64,000 nt of DNA, taken from contig MEHQ01000919.1 in NCBI GenBank assembly GCA_008828725.1, positions 1 to 64,000 on the forward strand. Direction: 5' to 3'. The position numbers and the translations under genes are program-made. Shown one piece after another: positions 53,721 to 64,000 of the stretch (its first letter is position 1; every line of letters begins with the position of its first letter). Below the pieces are notes generated by a model. The model was not told the DNA's origin, made no database searches, and worked only from the letters and a program-made list of their open reading frames with translations. Source of the DNA: Saccharina japonica (taxonomy: Eukaryota > Sar > Phaeophyceae > Laminariales > Laminariaceae).

Positions 53721-54309
53721 ACGCAATTCGAAAGATACATACAACAAAGGAAAAGATTATTCGTGATTGGGAACCGATATAAGAATAATCTGTACTTTGT
53801 TATCATAGAGAGAATTTGGCGTTCGGGTTCATAATTTTTGGCTGAGCACGTACACTACGTAGCTCACTTGCAGCATCGGACTTTATCTGGTTCATCGCGC
53901 TTGTGGGAATACCAAGTGGATACCGCACGGAACGGTGCTGGTAGACTGGTAGAACACGCGAACAGACAGGGCCGTTGCTTCCAACTGGACAGCGATCGTT
54001 CGCTGGCCCAGGTTTTCGTGATTCGTGATTTCTCCCGCCCACCCACCTACCTCATGGTCGACGCTTCGCTGTGCACGGGAATGGTATGGGGCCCCATCTC
54101 CGAATCATATATCCTTCAATACATGTACCTTGTACACCTCCAACAAAAACGGGCAGCCCCCGGGTCGATACCACCCCGCATGGTGGTTCTAATTTTTAGG
54201 TTCAGAGTAGTACACCATAGCACATTATTAATGCGAGTACTATGTACCACACCAGGAACTTACATAATACTATGGGCAACGCAAATCTAGCGACACGGGC
54301 GGGGCCGTG
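53721..54309. other. No gene recognised
   Basis: A 150-codon plus frame (53838-54290) has no recognised domain and overlaps an open minus frame. Not called. Confidence 0.4.
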
Positions 54310-55243
54310 GCCGTACCGCTAGATTTATAACAATCTAAAAAGCACGCCGTTTTTGTAAAGTATGACACACCTCGGATAACGTAACACGTAACGTTTTATG
54401 TTAATGTTAGGCGTGAGCGGAAAAAAGTCGTGATATTACGTTACTACGTTATCTAATTTCCGGATTTTGTGATAATATAGTGTTAAGTGTGTTACGATAT
54501 TGGCGGGCGATCGCGTAAAACAACATTATGTTAGAGTGTTACCTTGATCCCGTGATGACCGCAGTATATGTTTTACGGTCTTAGGGTAGGCAGCCCGTAG
54601 CGAGTAACACTATGTTAGTGTGTTACCGGGATTCCTAGTTGCCATCGTAACACAGGTTATATGAAAAAAACGTACATGTTCAATGAGGCGTTAACATTAT
54701 GATACCGTGTTATCGATATCAGCCCGTAGCGAGTAGCGTTATGTTAGTGTAAGAGCGGAATTATTACTTGCTGCCGTAACACACTTGAGACGGATAACGT
54801 ACATGGCACAGTAAACGCTTACATAACACTATATTAAGTGTGTTAGCGGAATTACCAGCATGAATTTAACATTGTGTTACCGTGTTAGCGACACCAGCCC
54901 GTAGCGAGTAACATTCTGTTAGCATGTTACCTTATTTTTACTTGCTACCTTAGCACACTTTAGACGAATAACGTACATGGCCAATTAAACCCTTACATAA
55001 CGCTATGTTCGTGTCACCGGAATTTCAAGTGGATATCCTAACACACGTTCGAGGGATAAAGTGAGGATGCATATAGCCAATAAAACGGTGACAATATATA
55101 TTACCGTACAGCGGCAGCAGCAATCCGTATCGAGCGACGTTGTGTAGGGGTGTTGACATAATTATTGCTACAGTAAGATACGTCAAACAGATAGCGTACA
55201 TAACCAACTAAACGCTAACAGTATGTTACTGGGCATGTGTTTG
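54310..55243. repeat. ~175-bp GTTA-rich satellite
   Basis: CAGCCCGTAGCGAGTA(A/G)C recurs at about 54590, 54721 and 54896, and TAAACGCTTACATAACnCTA at 54812 and 54988. CACTATGTTAGTGTGTTACC and ATAACGTACATGGC are also repeated. Units are about 130 and 175 bp and diverged. Confidence 0.75.
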
Positions 55244-55864
55244 TTGAGTTCTACAGAACGAAACCCAACTCTACGTACGAGTAGGCAAAATGTTTTTAAC
55301 CACAGCAACGTTTGGGCCGTGTCCCCGAGACATGCGCTGCAGGTGGTATTTGCAGGCCCACCCTGCTAGTGATGAGGGGACGAAGAAGCTTTGCTGCTGT
55401 AGATATCGTACAGCAGTAGGGTTGGTGGCACCTGTGCTACGAGAAGATCTGTTGTTGTGGACATGTACGAATCACAGGTGCAGATTTTTCGTCTTCAAAT
55501 CGTGCCGAATGTCAACACCGCGTTGGGGAACCAGGAGACACACAACAAATTGAATACGTGTACAAAGGGTTCAAGGGTTAGACCGACAAGCCGAGAGTAC
55601 GCGACGCTGGCCCTGGCCTCGTGTGTCCTATACTGATGCTGCTGTTGCTGCTGTTTTGCTGCTGTTGTTGCTGCTGCCGCCACGGCTGCTGCTGTATGCT
55701 GACGATATGTTTTTCTTTAAAAATAAAGAACCCAAACGGCACGTATACGTACATTTTTATTCGTGTTGGTTCAGCACAATCAGTATCCCCCCAGCGTGAT
55801 GCATTGCAGATTTGACTACTGCAGATACTGAGGTCGCGCCTCGTATCCACTAATTATTAGTAAC
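55244..55864 (-). repeat. R1 dispersed repeat, copy inside satellite
   Basis: Homologous end to end with 1022-1631 (GAGTTCTAC ... TTTGACTACTGCAG ... TTAGTAAC). It sits between two stretches of the GTTA-rich satellite, so it inserted after the satellite formed. The CTG-rich centre is at 55637-55695. Confidence 0.75.
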
Positions 55865-56330
55865 TGTGTTACGGGATGTCAGCAAAAACAGATAACACGC
55901 CTACATCATGATACTGCGCGACGCCGCTTTACCCCTAACACAGGTAACACGTGTTAGATCTCGGGAAGATCCAAAGGGCAACGTAGTAACATTATGCCAG
56001 GAACGACTTCGGCCCCAACGGTAACTCAGTATCATAATGTCAGGCCTGGATATATTATTATGGTAACACAGCAACGAAATGTTAAGATCAGAACGTTACT
56101 GACAGTAACACCGTAACATAATATTAGAGAGACCTCCGCATTTAGGCTAACATCCCAACATAATGTTATGGATCGGCCGGCTAAGACTGTAACGCGTCTA
56201 ACGTGTGTTAAATGTTATATTATCCGGGCTTAAGACAATCAGACGGAGGGTCCGAACAACGTTGTGTTGTTGCTGTTCACTACGTTATGCTATGTTAGTG
56301 TGTTATGTCTAATACTGCGTAGACAGTAAA
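55865..56330. repeat. GTTA-rich satellite, right part
   Basis: Continues with TAACACGTGTTAGATC, ATAATGTTATGGATC, TAACGTGTGTTAAATG and similar GTTA/TAAC palindromic motifs. More diverged than the left side. Confidence 0.55.
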
Positions 56331-59300
56331 AGCTTTGGGCCTAGTACCGCAGTCAATTAAAAACTATAACTGCAGGGCAATTGACGTACAAACCCAGCGA
56401 CGAGAAGCAAATTTATACCTGTATAAAAAACGACTTAATTTGATATCCCCTCCGCAGGAAAGTGTTGTACTCTACATATCTATATCACGTACACATTTCC
56501 GACGACACCACATTGAGAAACGCGTCAAACGATATCCTTTGCCGACAACAATAGACTCATCCATTGCACCATACTATTTTGTTCTTGACGTGTCCGTTTT
56601 GTAACGTTCAAAGTGTGACAGTACTTCAGAAACGGTGCACTCCTGTGAGGTACTGGGTGGGGCATAACTACGGTGGTATTTGGGCATATAGGTATCGATC
56701 TTTGAGATACCGAGCGCATCCAGTAGCTTGGGCTGAACGTACTTTGAGATACTGGGCAAAACCCGCAACTTCAGCATCGCCTACTCTGAGATGCAGTATT
56801 GTCGACGTACAGTCGATATAATAATAACAAGCTTTTCAATACTCATATCATAGTAAGGTATCACAGCACACGCATAAACATCATGAGACTATTGTTTTCC
56901 AATTTTTTGTCGTGTGAGGCTATATTTCGAATCCTGTATTTGCCGGCCAGAGCCGTATGGACTACAAGGTTCCCCTTCGGGATGTTGGTCACTTGAAATC
57001 CCGGGGGGATCGCAAGTTGAAAATAGATCGCACATACTTCGTACTCCCTTTTTGGACCTTTTTTGGAGCAAACTTGTGTTGCATATATCTAGACTGTTGT
57101 ATAGTGCAAAGGGAAAAGTAGTAGCGAGGAACATTCCTTATACAAAACAAACGTCACTAGATGATATCATAACTGAGGTACAGTGGGCTCCCGGTGTTAA
57201 GAAGCTTCAGTTTGATGTCCAGGCTTAACGACTGATTTTGTTTCCGACGTCGAGCTAACTATTTTGTGTGTAAGATTTACAGTCGATCCCACACTGGTGA
57301 GCTGTGTTTTTCAAAATATATATATATATTGTTCGTGCCAATCTGAGCTCATTTTTCTCGACACGTTATTTCTTAACTGCAGGCATCTACTATTAATACT
57401 GTATTTGTGTTGAATGGTGATTTGTTGTATCGAGTAGATTCACGAAGGACAACTGGTGAATCTTGACGCCATTCAGTGTTTTAACCAGACAAAAATCACG
57501 ATCTGCGTCATTTTTTTTGTTGTGGCTTTACTCGTACTGTGTTATAATACCTGGTACATTTTTGCAGTAAATGCGCCTGATAAGTGTACTTCGGGTATAA
57601 TCCACGCAACCCAACGGTATATCCAAAGACCAGACATTAGGACATATAGCTGACTCTGTCGCCTACACCGATTGCGGACAGCAAGCGGCTCCCCAAAGCA
57701 ACCGCTGGGCGCTGGCGAACGAGAACATTGCGGCCTCGAAACCTCGAGGAGGAGGCGGTACGCCTCAAACAAAAACGAAGCAAAATATCCTGAGAATCCG
57801 GGCGAGGCCGGGCATACGACCTGTGAGATTGGCATCTTGCCAGCAGGGCCACACCGACGGCGCGGGAGATTGAAAGATCACAGCCTATGTCGCCATTCGG
57901 TCGGTGACCTCAAAATGTATCACGGGCCCGGCCCGGCCCCACTCGCGCACCACTCGCAAAGATTCTTGGATCAAGTGTCACAACTCATGAGTTTATTTTT
58001 ATGTTCGTTATGGATGATCCTGACTGAGCAGGCCCTCGGAGGATACTGCTACAACAGCAGCACACACAGAGTACATAGAGTGCAACAAACATAGTCCAGT
58101 ACGAAGGCTATACACACAGGGCACACCCAGAGTACACACATACGACAGGAGAAGTGCCTGCACACAGAGCAGTACCGACAGCATAGCACAGAGCACATAC
58201 AATACACAATACGCAACGGGTGAGTACACAGAGCACACACAGTTGTTAGATCTAGCTGTTGTGCTGGAGAGTAGAGTGCACACAATAGTACGCAAGGGGT
58301 TATCACGGCTGTACTGCTCTGTACAGCTGAGTATAAACAATATATCATACAATAGAGCTGTTGCCCAACCAGACCCGCCCCGGTCCTAGATGGAGTATTT
58401 ACTACCTTCAGGGAATGGTACCCTGGTGCGCGTTTAGCAGCCGGGTACTCGTCTAAGGGTACCCGTCGAGCACCTGGGTACCCCTGTGCCCGGGGCCCAA
58501 ATTCTCGGCGAGTATGAAGTGTTATCCATAACCGTGACGGGTATTGGCTGTTTTTTTGTTTTCATTCGCTGCTGTACTGCGTGGGTACGTCAAATCAGAG
58601 AGGGAAGTTTTGCTGGAATCGCATACATCAAACATGCACACACGAATACACAAAGAAAAACTGAACACAGCAGTAGTTCGTAGCTGTCACAATTAGACCT
58701 GCTGGATTCCCCCTGCTAGCTGTTGGCCACGGGCCCTGCGCACGCAAACAGGACACCACAGCCGTTACATAGGCAACAATCTGAACAGCGGCTACTGTGT
58801 GTTATGCAGCTTCTTACTACTACTGCTGCACCAAAATACTCGTATTCGTACGTATGTAGATCGGTCTATCGTTCACGTAGATAGAGGTAAATATAAAATG
58901 CCTACGATATTCGTACTGCTGTACATAGTACTCGTAGATCTGTGTATGTACTCTACGTAGATTCCAAAATCGTGGAACCAAATTTATAAGTTGCGCATGT
59001 GATTTTTTCAAGCGTCTCCTACAACTGCTACTACTGCTGTACACAGCCCAGACATGGCAGACGCATGCAACATGGTATCAACTACTGCTGCACGACGCTT
59101 GATGTGTGCCTCGTTCGATGTCGGTGTGGTCCTTGTTTTCTCGTGCGTGGTTCGTGCTTTGCGTGTTCCGTTCATACGGCGGGTCAAAAACGAACCATAA
59201 AGGTTGATGAAAAACAGTCGTACGGCAGGGTTTCCATAGTACTTGCGAGGCGGTGTCAAGTCGGAACGCCTCCCCTAATTATTTGCCAGAATTTGCGACT

Positions 59301-59415
59301 TTGAAGGCCCAGAGCACGCCCCACGGGAGTCCCCGTAACAACGACTTAGGATAGATCTTCCAGGGGTTGGGATGATTATTACGATTCTGGCGCTGGGAAT
59401 CGAGGCACGGGCGTA
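56331..59415. other. No gene recognised
   Basis: Several frames of 60-140 codons, none with a recognised domain. A minus frame near 56574-56777 (KYVQPKLLDALGISKIDTYM) and a plus frame near 57660-57900 have protein-like composition but cannot be assigned. ACACAGAGTACACA-type low-complexity repeats fill 58060-58230. Confidence 0.4.
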
Positions 59416-59418
59416 GAC

Positions 59419-59452
59419 CCAACCCCTAGCCCTAGCCCTAACCCTAACCCTG
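59419..59452 (+). repeat. Short telomere-like CCCTAA run
   Basis: ACCCCTAGCCCTAGCCCTAA followed by CCCTAACCCTGAC: about five CCCTAA/CCCTAG units. CCCTAA/TTAGGG is a widespread eukaryotic telomere repeat. Here it is interstitial. Confidence 0.7.
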
Positions 59453-59724
59453 ACACCGACCCGGGCCCAAAACGGGCCAGAAACGGGTTGAAAAAGCGGC
59501 TGCGCCGCTTTCGCACCTAGCGAGAAAATTGCGAGAACGTTCCGGACTGCGGACCACGAAATTCCTCCTGATACTATCAGTGAGTCGAAATTTCCCGGAA
59601 AACCGCTGGAAGATCTATCCTAAGTCGTCGTCAGGATTACTGCCCCACGGGCATTGGCCGGGACCCGCACTTGCGCCGTGGCGTACACACGGGTCCTTTG
59701 CGTGCCCCGCAGCCCTGGCTCCAC

Positions 59725-61885
59725 GAACGTCTGCCACCCAGTGATGGGGCCAGTGGGGTTCAGGCGTAACGTCTGGAGCGATTATTTATCTGTCGATCGG
59801 ACCTTATCCTCCCCGCGTGCGGTATACCCTCAAAGCTAACCCAGCCAGTCAATGATAGAGCCAGTGGGGTTGGGGTTTATACACCGTGCGCGGCGGTGTC
59901 GACCCGGGGGACCTCGATTTTTTGTTCCCTGGTTGGTGGAGTTGTAGACGTATGGAGGGATCTCTGATCCGGGGATGGGAACCTATCGTCCCGGGGTGGC
60001 GCTGGCTTTATGTTCGAGCCCCAGCCAATCAGCAATCGCCCGGTGGGGGTGGAATGTTCAAACCGTGCGGGGCAGTGTCGACCGGGGGAAACCCGATTTT
60101 CGTCGCCGTGTTGTTGGAGTTATACATGTACGGACGGGTTTCCGATCCGGGGATGGGACCTTATCGTCCCCGGGTGGTGCTGGCTTGATTTCCGAGCCCC
60201 AGTTAATGAGCGATCAGCCAGTGGTGTTAGAGTTTCCACACCGTGCTAAGTGGTGCCGACCCGGGTAGGCGCCATTTTCGTTCCCGGTACGTTGGAGTTT
60301 TGAAGATATGAAGATATAGACATGTTCATGACGCGGGAATGAAAAATGTTCCTCCATGGACGGCGCTGGCCCCCCGCACCTCAGCCAAACAGTGATGGAA
60401 CCAGTGGGGTTGAGGTTTTCATAACGTGCGGGGCGGTATCGAACGGGGGATACTTGTTTTTCTCCTCGTTTGTCGGAGTTGTCGATGTATCGATTCAAAT
60501 ATTATCTGGGGATGGGACCTTATCCTGCCTGCGTGCGGCGGACCCTGAAAGGTACACCAGCCAGTTATAGAGCCAGTAAGGTTGGGGTTTCCACACCGTG
60601 CGGAGCGGTGTCGATCAGGGGGGACTCGGTTTTCGACCCCGGGTTGTTGGAGTTACAGATGTATGGAGAGATTTCCCATCCGGGATGGGCCCTTATCGTC
60701 GTCCAGGGGGGACTGGCTCTATTTTCAAGCCACAGTCAATCAGCTATTTTTTCAGTGGCGCTGCGGTTTCAACTCCGCGAGCGGCGGCATTGACATGGGG
60801 GGTCTCGGTTTCCGTCCCCGGGCTGTTCGAATTTGGGCTCGCTTTACTTTCGAGCCCCAGCCAATCAGCGATCGGCCGGTCGGGCTGGGGTTTCCACACC
60901 GTGCCGGGCGGTTTTGACCCGGGGGATCATTTTTTTCGTCCCCGGGAGATCGGAGCTGTACACACACGGAGGCATTCACGAACCGGGGATGGGTCCCTAT
61001 CGTCGCTAAGTGAGGGGTTGTGGATATGCAGGGAGGGATTGTCGATCCGGGGATAATACTCTCTCGTCCCCGGGTGGCTCTGGCTTTGTATACGAGCCCC
61101 AACCAACCAGCGGTCGGCCGGTGTAGCTGGGGTTTCCACACCATGCGCGGCGGTCTCGACCCGGGTGATCTCGATTTTCGTCCCCGGGCTGTTGGAGTTG
61201 TGCATGTATGGAGGGATTTCCGAACCAGGGATGGGGCCGTATCGTCCCCGGTTGGCGCTGGCTTTACTTTCGATCCCCAGCCAATGGGCGATTGGTCGGT
61301 CGGGTTGGGGGCGGGGGTTTCCACACCGTGCAGGGCGGTTTCGACCCGGGGGATCGTTTTTTGTCCCCGGGGGGTCGGAGTTGTAGATATACGGAGGCAT
61401 TTCCAAACCGGGGATGGTGACCAATCGTCCCCGGGTGAGGAGCTGTCGATTTATGGCGGGATTCTCGCTCGGGGGATGATACTCTGTCGTCCCCGCGTGG
61501 CTCTAGCTTTGTATACGAGCCCCAGCCAATCAGCGATCGGCCGTCGTGGCTGGTGTTTCCACACCGTGTGCGCCGGTATCGACCCGGGGGACCTCGGTTT
61601 TCGTCCCCGGGCTGTTGGAGTTGTCGATGTATGAAGGGATTTCCGATCCGGGAATGGGGCCGTATCGTCCCCGGGTGACGCTGGCTGTATTTTTGAGCCC
61701 CAGCCAATCAGCGATCGAACGGTGGGGCTGGGATTTCCACACCGTGCGGGGCGGTTTTAAGCCGGGGGGTCATAATTTTCGACACCGGGTGGTTGGAGTT
61801 GTAGAGATACGGAAGGATTTCCGAACCGGGGATGGGGACCTATCGTCCCCGGGTGCGGCGGGACTGGGGGTTTCCCCCGAGGGGT
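59725..61885 (+). repeat. ~180-bp satellite, about 11 units
   Basis: CCACACCGTGCGGGGCGGT-type markers at about 59878, 60057, 60238, 60424, 60591, 60772, 60893, 61136, 61321, 61558 and 61737. Spacing is mainly 167-186 bp, with one of 121 and two near 240. Each unit carries CGAGCCCCAGCCAATCAGCG, TCGTCCCCGGG and GATCCGGGGATGGGnCCTAT. Several frames remain open across it, but these are repeat artefacts. Confidence 0.9.
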
Positions 61886-62488
61886 AACTCCCGCCGCGGG
61901 CGCCGCGGCCCCTGATTGGCCGGGGGCGGGCTGGGGGCCCCCCTCGACCACTAGGCGTCGGGCTCGAAAACGCACGGATGAAACCCATATGCCCATTATA
62001 ATACTTCGTATATGAACAGTGTCTTTGGAGGCTTGTTGTCAGGCATGTACTGTTTAGTTGGACGCGTCTCCTTGTTTTTATAGCCGGTACCAGCAATATA
62101 AGTGTCCATTGACCGTTGTGCGCAGAGATGAATTTCGTTTTTTTCGACCAACCACAACGAAGCAAATTGACAGCAGCCGTCATCATTTTTTTCATTAGAG
62201 ACCAAAACTCGAAAATAGGAAAAATCGTATATATGGACCGCAGCATCGAAATAGTATAAATATGGGCCGCAGCATCGCAGCAGCAGCAAGAGGAGGTGGA
62301 GATGGAAGATGGCGATGCCCCGCGCGGGCACATATACTGTTGGTACGGGCAATAAAAGACCCTGACGCGCACGGTTATAGCTGCTGCAGCTGCTGTTGCT
62401 GTGCAGATGGCCTCGATCCTTTTCCGTTGGCGTCTGTTCTGTGTTCGTCAAAAACAGGACGGGTCGAGGCATGGCAAAAAAAACATCC

Positions 62489-62530
<42 letters not shown>

Positions 62531-63010
62531 GCTGGAGCCGTGCGCGTGAGGGTACTTTTTTGCCGGTACCAAGAATATAGGTGCCCGCCGCGGCGTCGCC
62601 CCTTTCCATCTACACCTTCTCTTGCTGCTGCTGTGGTGCTTCGGCCGATATCCGATGCTGAGGCCCAAGCTCGATAATCGGCTCAATGTGCTGCTCGGTT
62701 TCTGTTGAATGTCAGTGTTTGCTCTTCCACCTGAGTCTCGGCGGATTGTCAAGCTTCGGCCTCGGCAGCACATTGGGCAACAGCCTCGTCGCGTGGGCGG
62801 GCAGCACTGTCATGACGTCGCTCCAACGCATGACTGTGGCGGCGCTTCGCGATGTTCTCACCGCGCTTGTCCCGACCGGCTTCTCCAATCTTTTTCCCCG
62901 TGCGAGCGAAAACAGCTTCGTTGCTTTTTTCAGTCCTGCCGATCCCTCTTCGTTTTTTTTTGTTTCGTCTCGAACCTCCCTGCTACGATGTGGTATCATA
63001 TTATACCAGA
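61886..63010. repeat. CAG/CTG-rich DNA, no gene
   Basis: (CAG)12-13 at about 62491-62528, CTGCTGCAGCTGCTGTTGCT at 62382 and a CTTGCTGCTGCTG tract near 62620. A duplicated segment (CCCGCGCGGGCACATATACT... and a TTTTGCCGGTACCAAGAATA variant) is present. Frames here have biased composition and are not called. Confidence 0.55.
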
Positions 63011-63487
63011 CAGGGCTTTTTTTATAAACTCGTACTCTTTACTCGAGTGTGCTATCGGGATGATTCCTTCTGTTCCGTCTTCGCGATAACCTGAACTTGT
63101 GTTCGAGTGCCTCGTTTTCATATTACGGTTGGAGAGATCGACAGGAAAATAATATAGCAAGAAAAACGATTGAAATCGAATATTTCACTGTTTTCTTCGT
63201 CCGTATGACACGGAAAAACATTCTGGTTGCTCTGAGACATTAGAACATACCGATTTACGTAGCTTGATGCACCTTTGATGCCCAATTCGTGACGTATCAA
63301 GAGTGATAGTCGATGCCATGCAGATTTTCTGGTGTACTATATTCAAGTTATTTTGGGGCGAAATGACTTTTTGGTTTTGCCGACATTTGTCCAGTCTGTT
63401 GGATGTAATGTTTCGTAAACAAATCATCCACTATATCGTGCCACTTTTTTTTGGTCGGTAAAGGGCAACGGCGGCCACCTAACTGTA
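63011..63487. repeat. Dispersed repeat S1, copy 2 (477 bp)
   Basis: Same sequence as 46708-47185 with scattered substitutions. It starts CAGGGCTTTTTTTATAAACT and ends GGCCACCTAACTG, followed by TA. The left flank reads GA instead of TA. Confidence 0.75.
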
Positions 63488-64000
63488 GTGTTCGACTGTA
63501 GTGTTCGAGGTCAACTACTACACCGGTACTAACTACCTGGTATGGGGTATCACTTTTTTTGTATAGTCATACCCCATACTGTAGGGTGCTACAGCAGTAT
63601 GCATCAGGGTTATAATTAGGTGGTGAATCGTGCGCAATTGCACCAAATTTATGAGAGATCGACTTTAGCGCACCTCAAAAAGCAGGAGATGTGCGGCTTG
63701 CCGCATATCCGTTTTCGGCCCCCGCACATTTTTTGGCCGCAGGCCAAAAAAAATGTGCGAGTCGATTTTTTTGTGTCTCTTTTAGACGCAGGCGAAAAAT
63801 GTCTTGGGTCTTCTTTTGTCATCTTTTTGACAATTTCATGTTGAATTTCTTTTTGGCTTTCCTTTTTGAGGGGACTGAGTTCAAATTGATGACGGTTTTT
63901 ATATGTCCGTGGATGAAACAAGCCTTGAAAACCTCGCAAATACAGAGGAATACGCGTAAGTGGTTTCAAGTTTCAATGATTTAAATGGAAATCTATCTAT
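63488..64000. other. No gene; one hairpin
   Basis: At 63724-63757 GCACATTTTTTGGCC-GCA-GGCCAAAAAAAATGTGC forms a 15-17-bp stem with a 2-base bulge. The remaining sequence has short frames only. Confidence 0.45.

Noticed and set aside
53838..54290. 150-codon plus frame as a host gene
   Set aside because: No recognisable domain, an open antisense frame over the same interval, and location between a YR relic and a satellite.
57672..58094. 140-codon plus frame as a retroelement polyprotein piece
   Set aside because: No motif of RT, integrase, protease or gag could be identified, and the second half runs into ACACAGAG low-complexity sequence.
60010..61990. Long overlapping open frames (up to ~200 codons, several frames)
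   Set aside because: They come from a GC-rich, stop-poor satellite unit. Frames on both strands are open at once and follow the repeat period.

Overview
This window reads as nuclear DNA of a repeat-rich eukaryote, most likely an alga or similar protist. The only credible gene model carries a GT...AG intron. There are no bacterial-style operons, and nearly everything recognisable is a transposable element or satellite DNA. CAG/CTG runs and short palindromes (GTACGAGTAC, TACCAGGTA, CAGCAGTACGTA) are scattered throughout. I cannot name the species. No housekeeping gene, rRNA, tRNA or CRISPR array was found, and no complete host gene could be supported.

Left part (1-14 kb): a dispersed poly(A)-like repeat (R1), a three-unit tandem repeat, then an array of ~310-bp units. 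That array is interrupted by a 2.28-kb terminal-inverted-repeat (TIR) transposon (3787-6064) that carries a two-exon gene of unknown function. Intact neighbouring units serve as empty sites and show insertion at TA. CAG-rich DNA follows, then a second TIR family (copy 1 at 10834-11903) and 129-bp tandem repeats.

Middle (14-46 kb): mostly retroelement wreckage. It includes a tyrosine-recombinase (YR) element with split terminal repeats (15.3-16.9 kb), an opposite-strand 5' fragment of the same family (17.9 kb) abutting a Ty3/gypsy integrase, and the rest of that gypsy copy on the minus strand (gag, protease, integrase, no RT; 19.8-22.3 kb). It also holds a perfect 63-bp-arm hairpin (23.4 kb), a DIRS/PAT-like retrotransposon with A1...B1-A2-B2 repeats (29.8-35.05 kb), arrays of GTACTCCGAGTAC-type repeats, a foldback element (37-38.3 kb), the second TIR-family copy (38.5-39.7 kb), and a plus-strand gypsy relic (43.0-45.4 kb).

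Right part (46-64 kb): satellite-dominated. A 5.5-kb complex block (47.4-52.96 kb) holds ~88-bp units and larger units that share a core. A truncated YR fragment lies at its edge. A ~175-bp satellite is interrupted by an R1 copy (54.3-56.3 kb). A short CCCTAA-type run (59.4 kb) sits beside a ~180-bp, nucleosome-length satellite (59.7-61.9 kb). Together this suggests a pericentromeric or subtelomeric location. The genes do not form a pathway; most are broken transposon genes. Similarities given here were judged by eye from the sequence, without alignment software or database searches.
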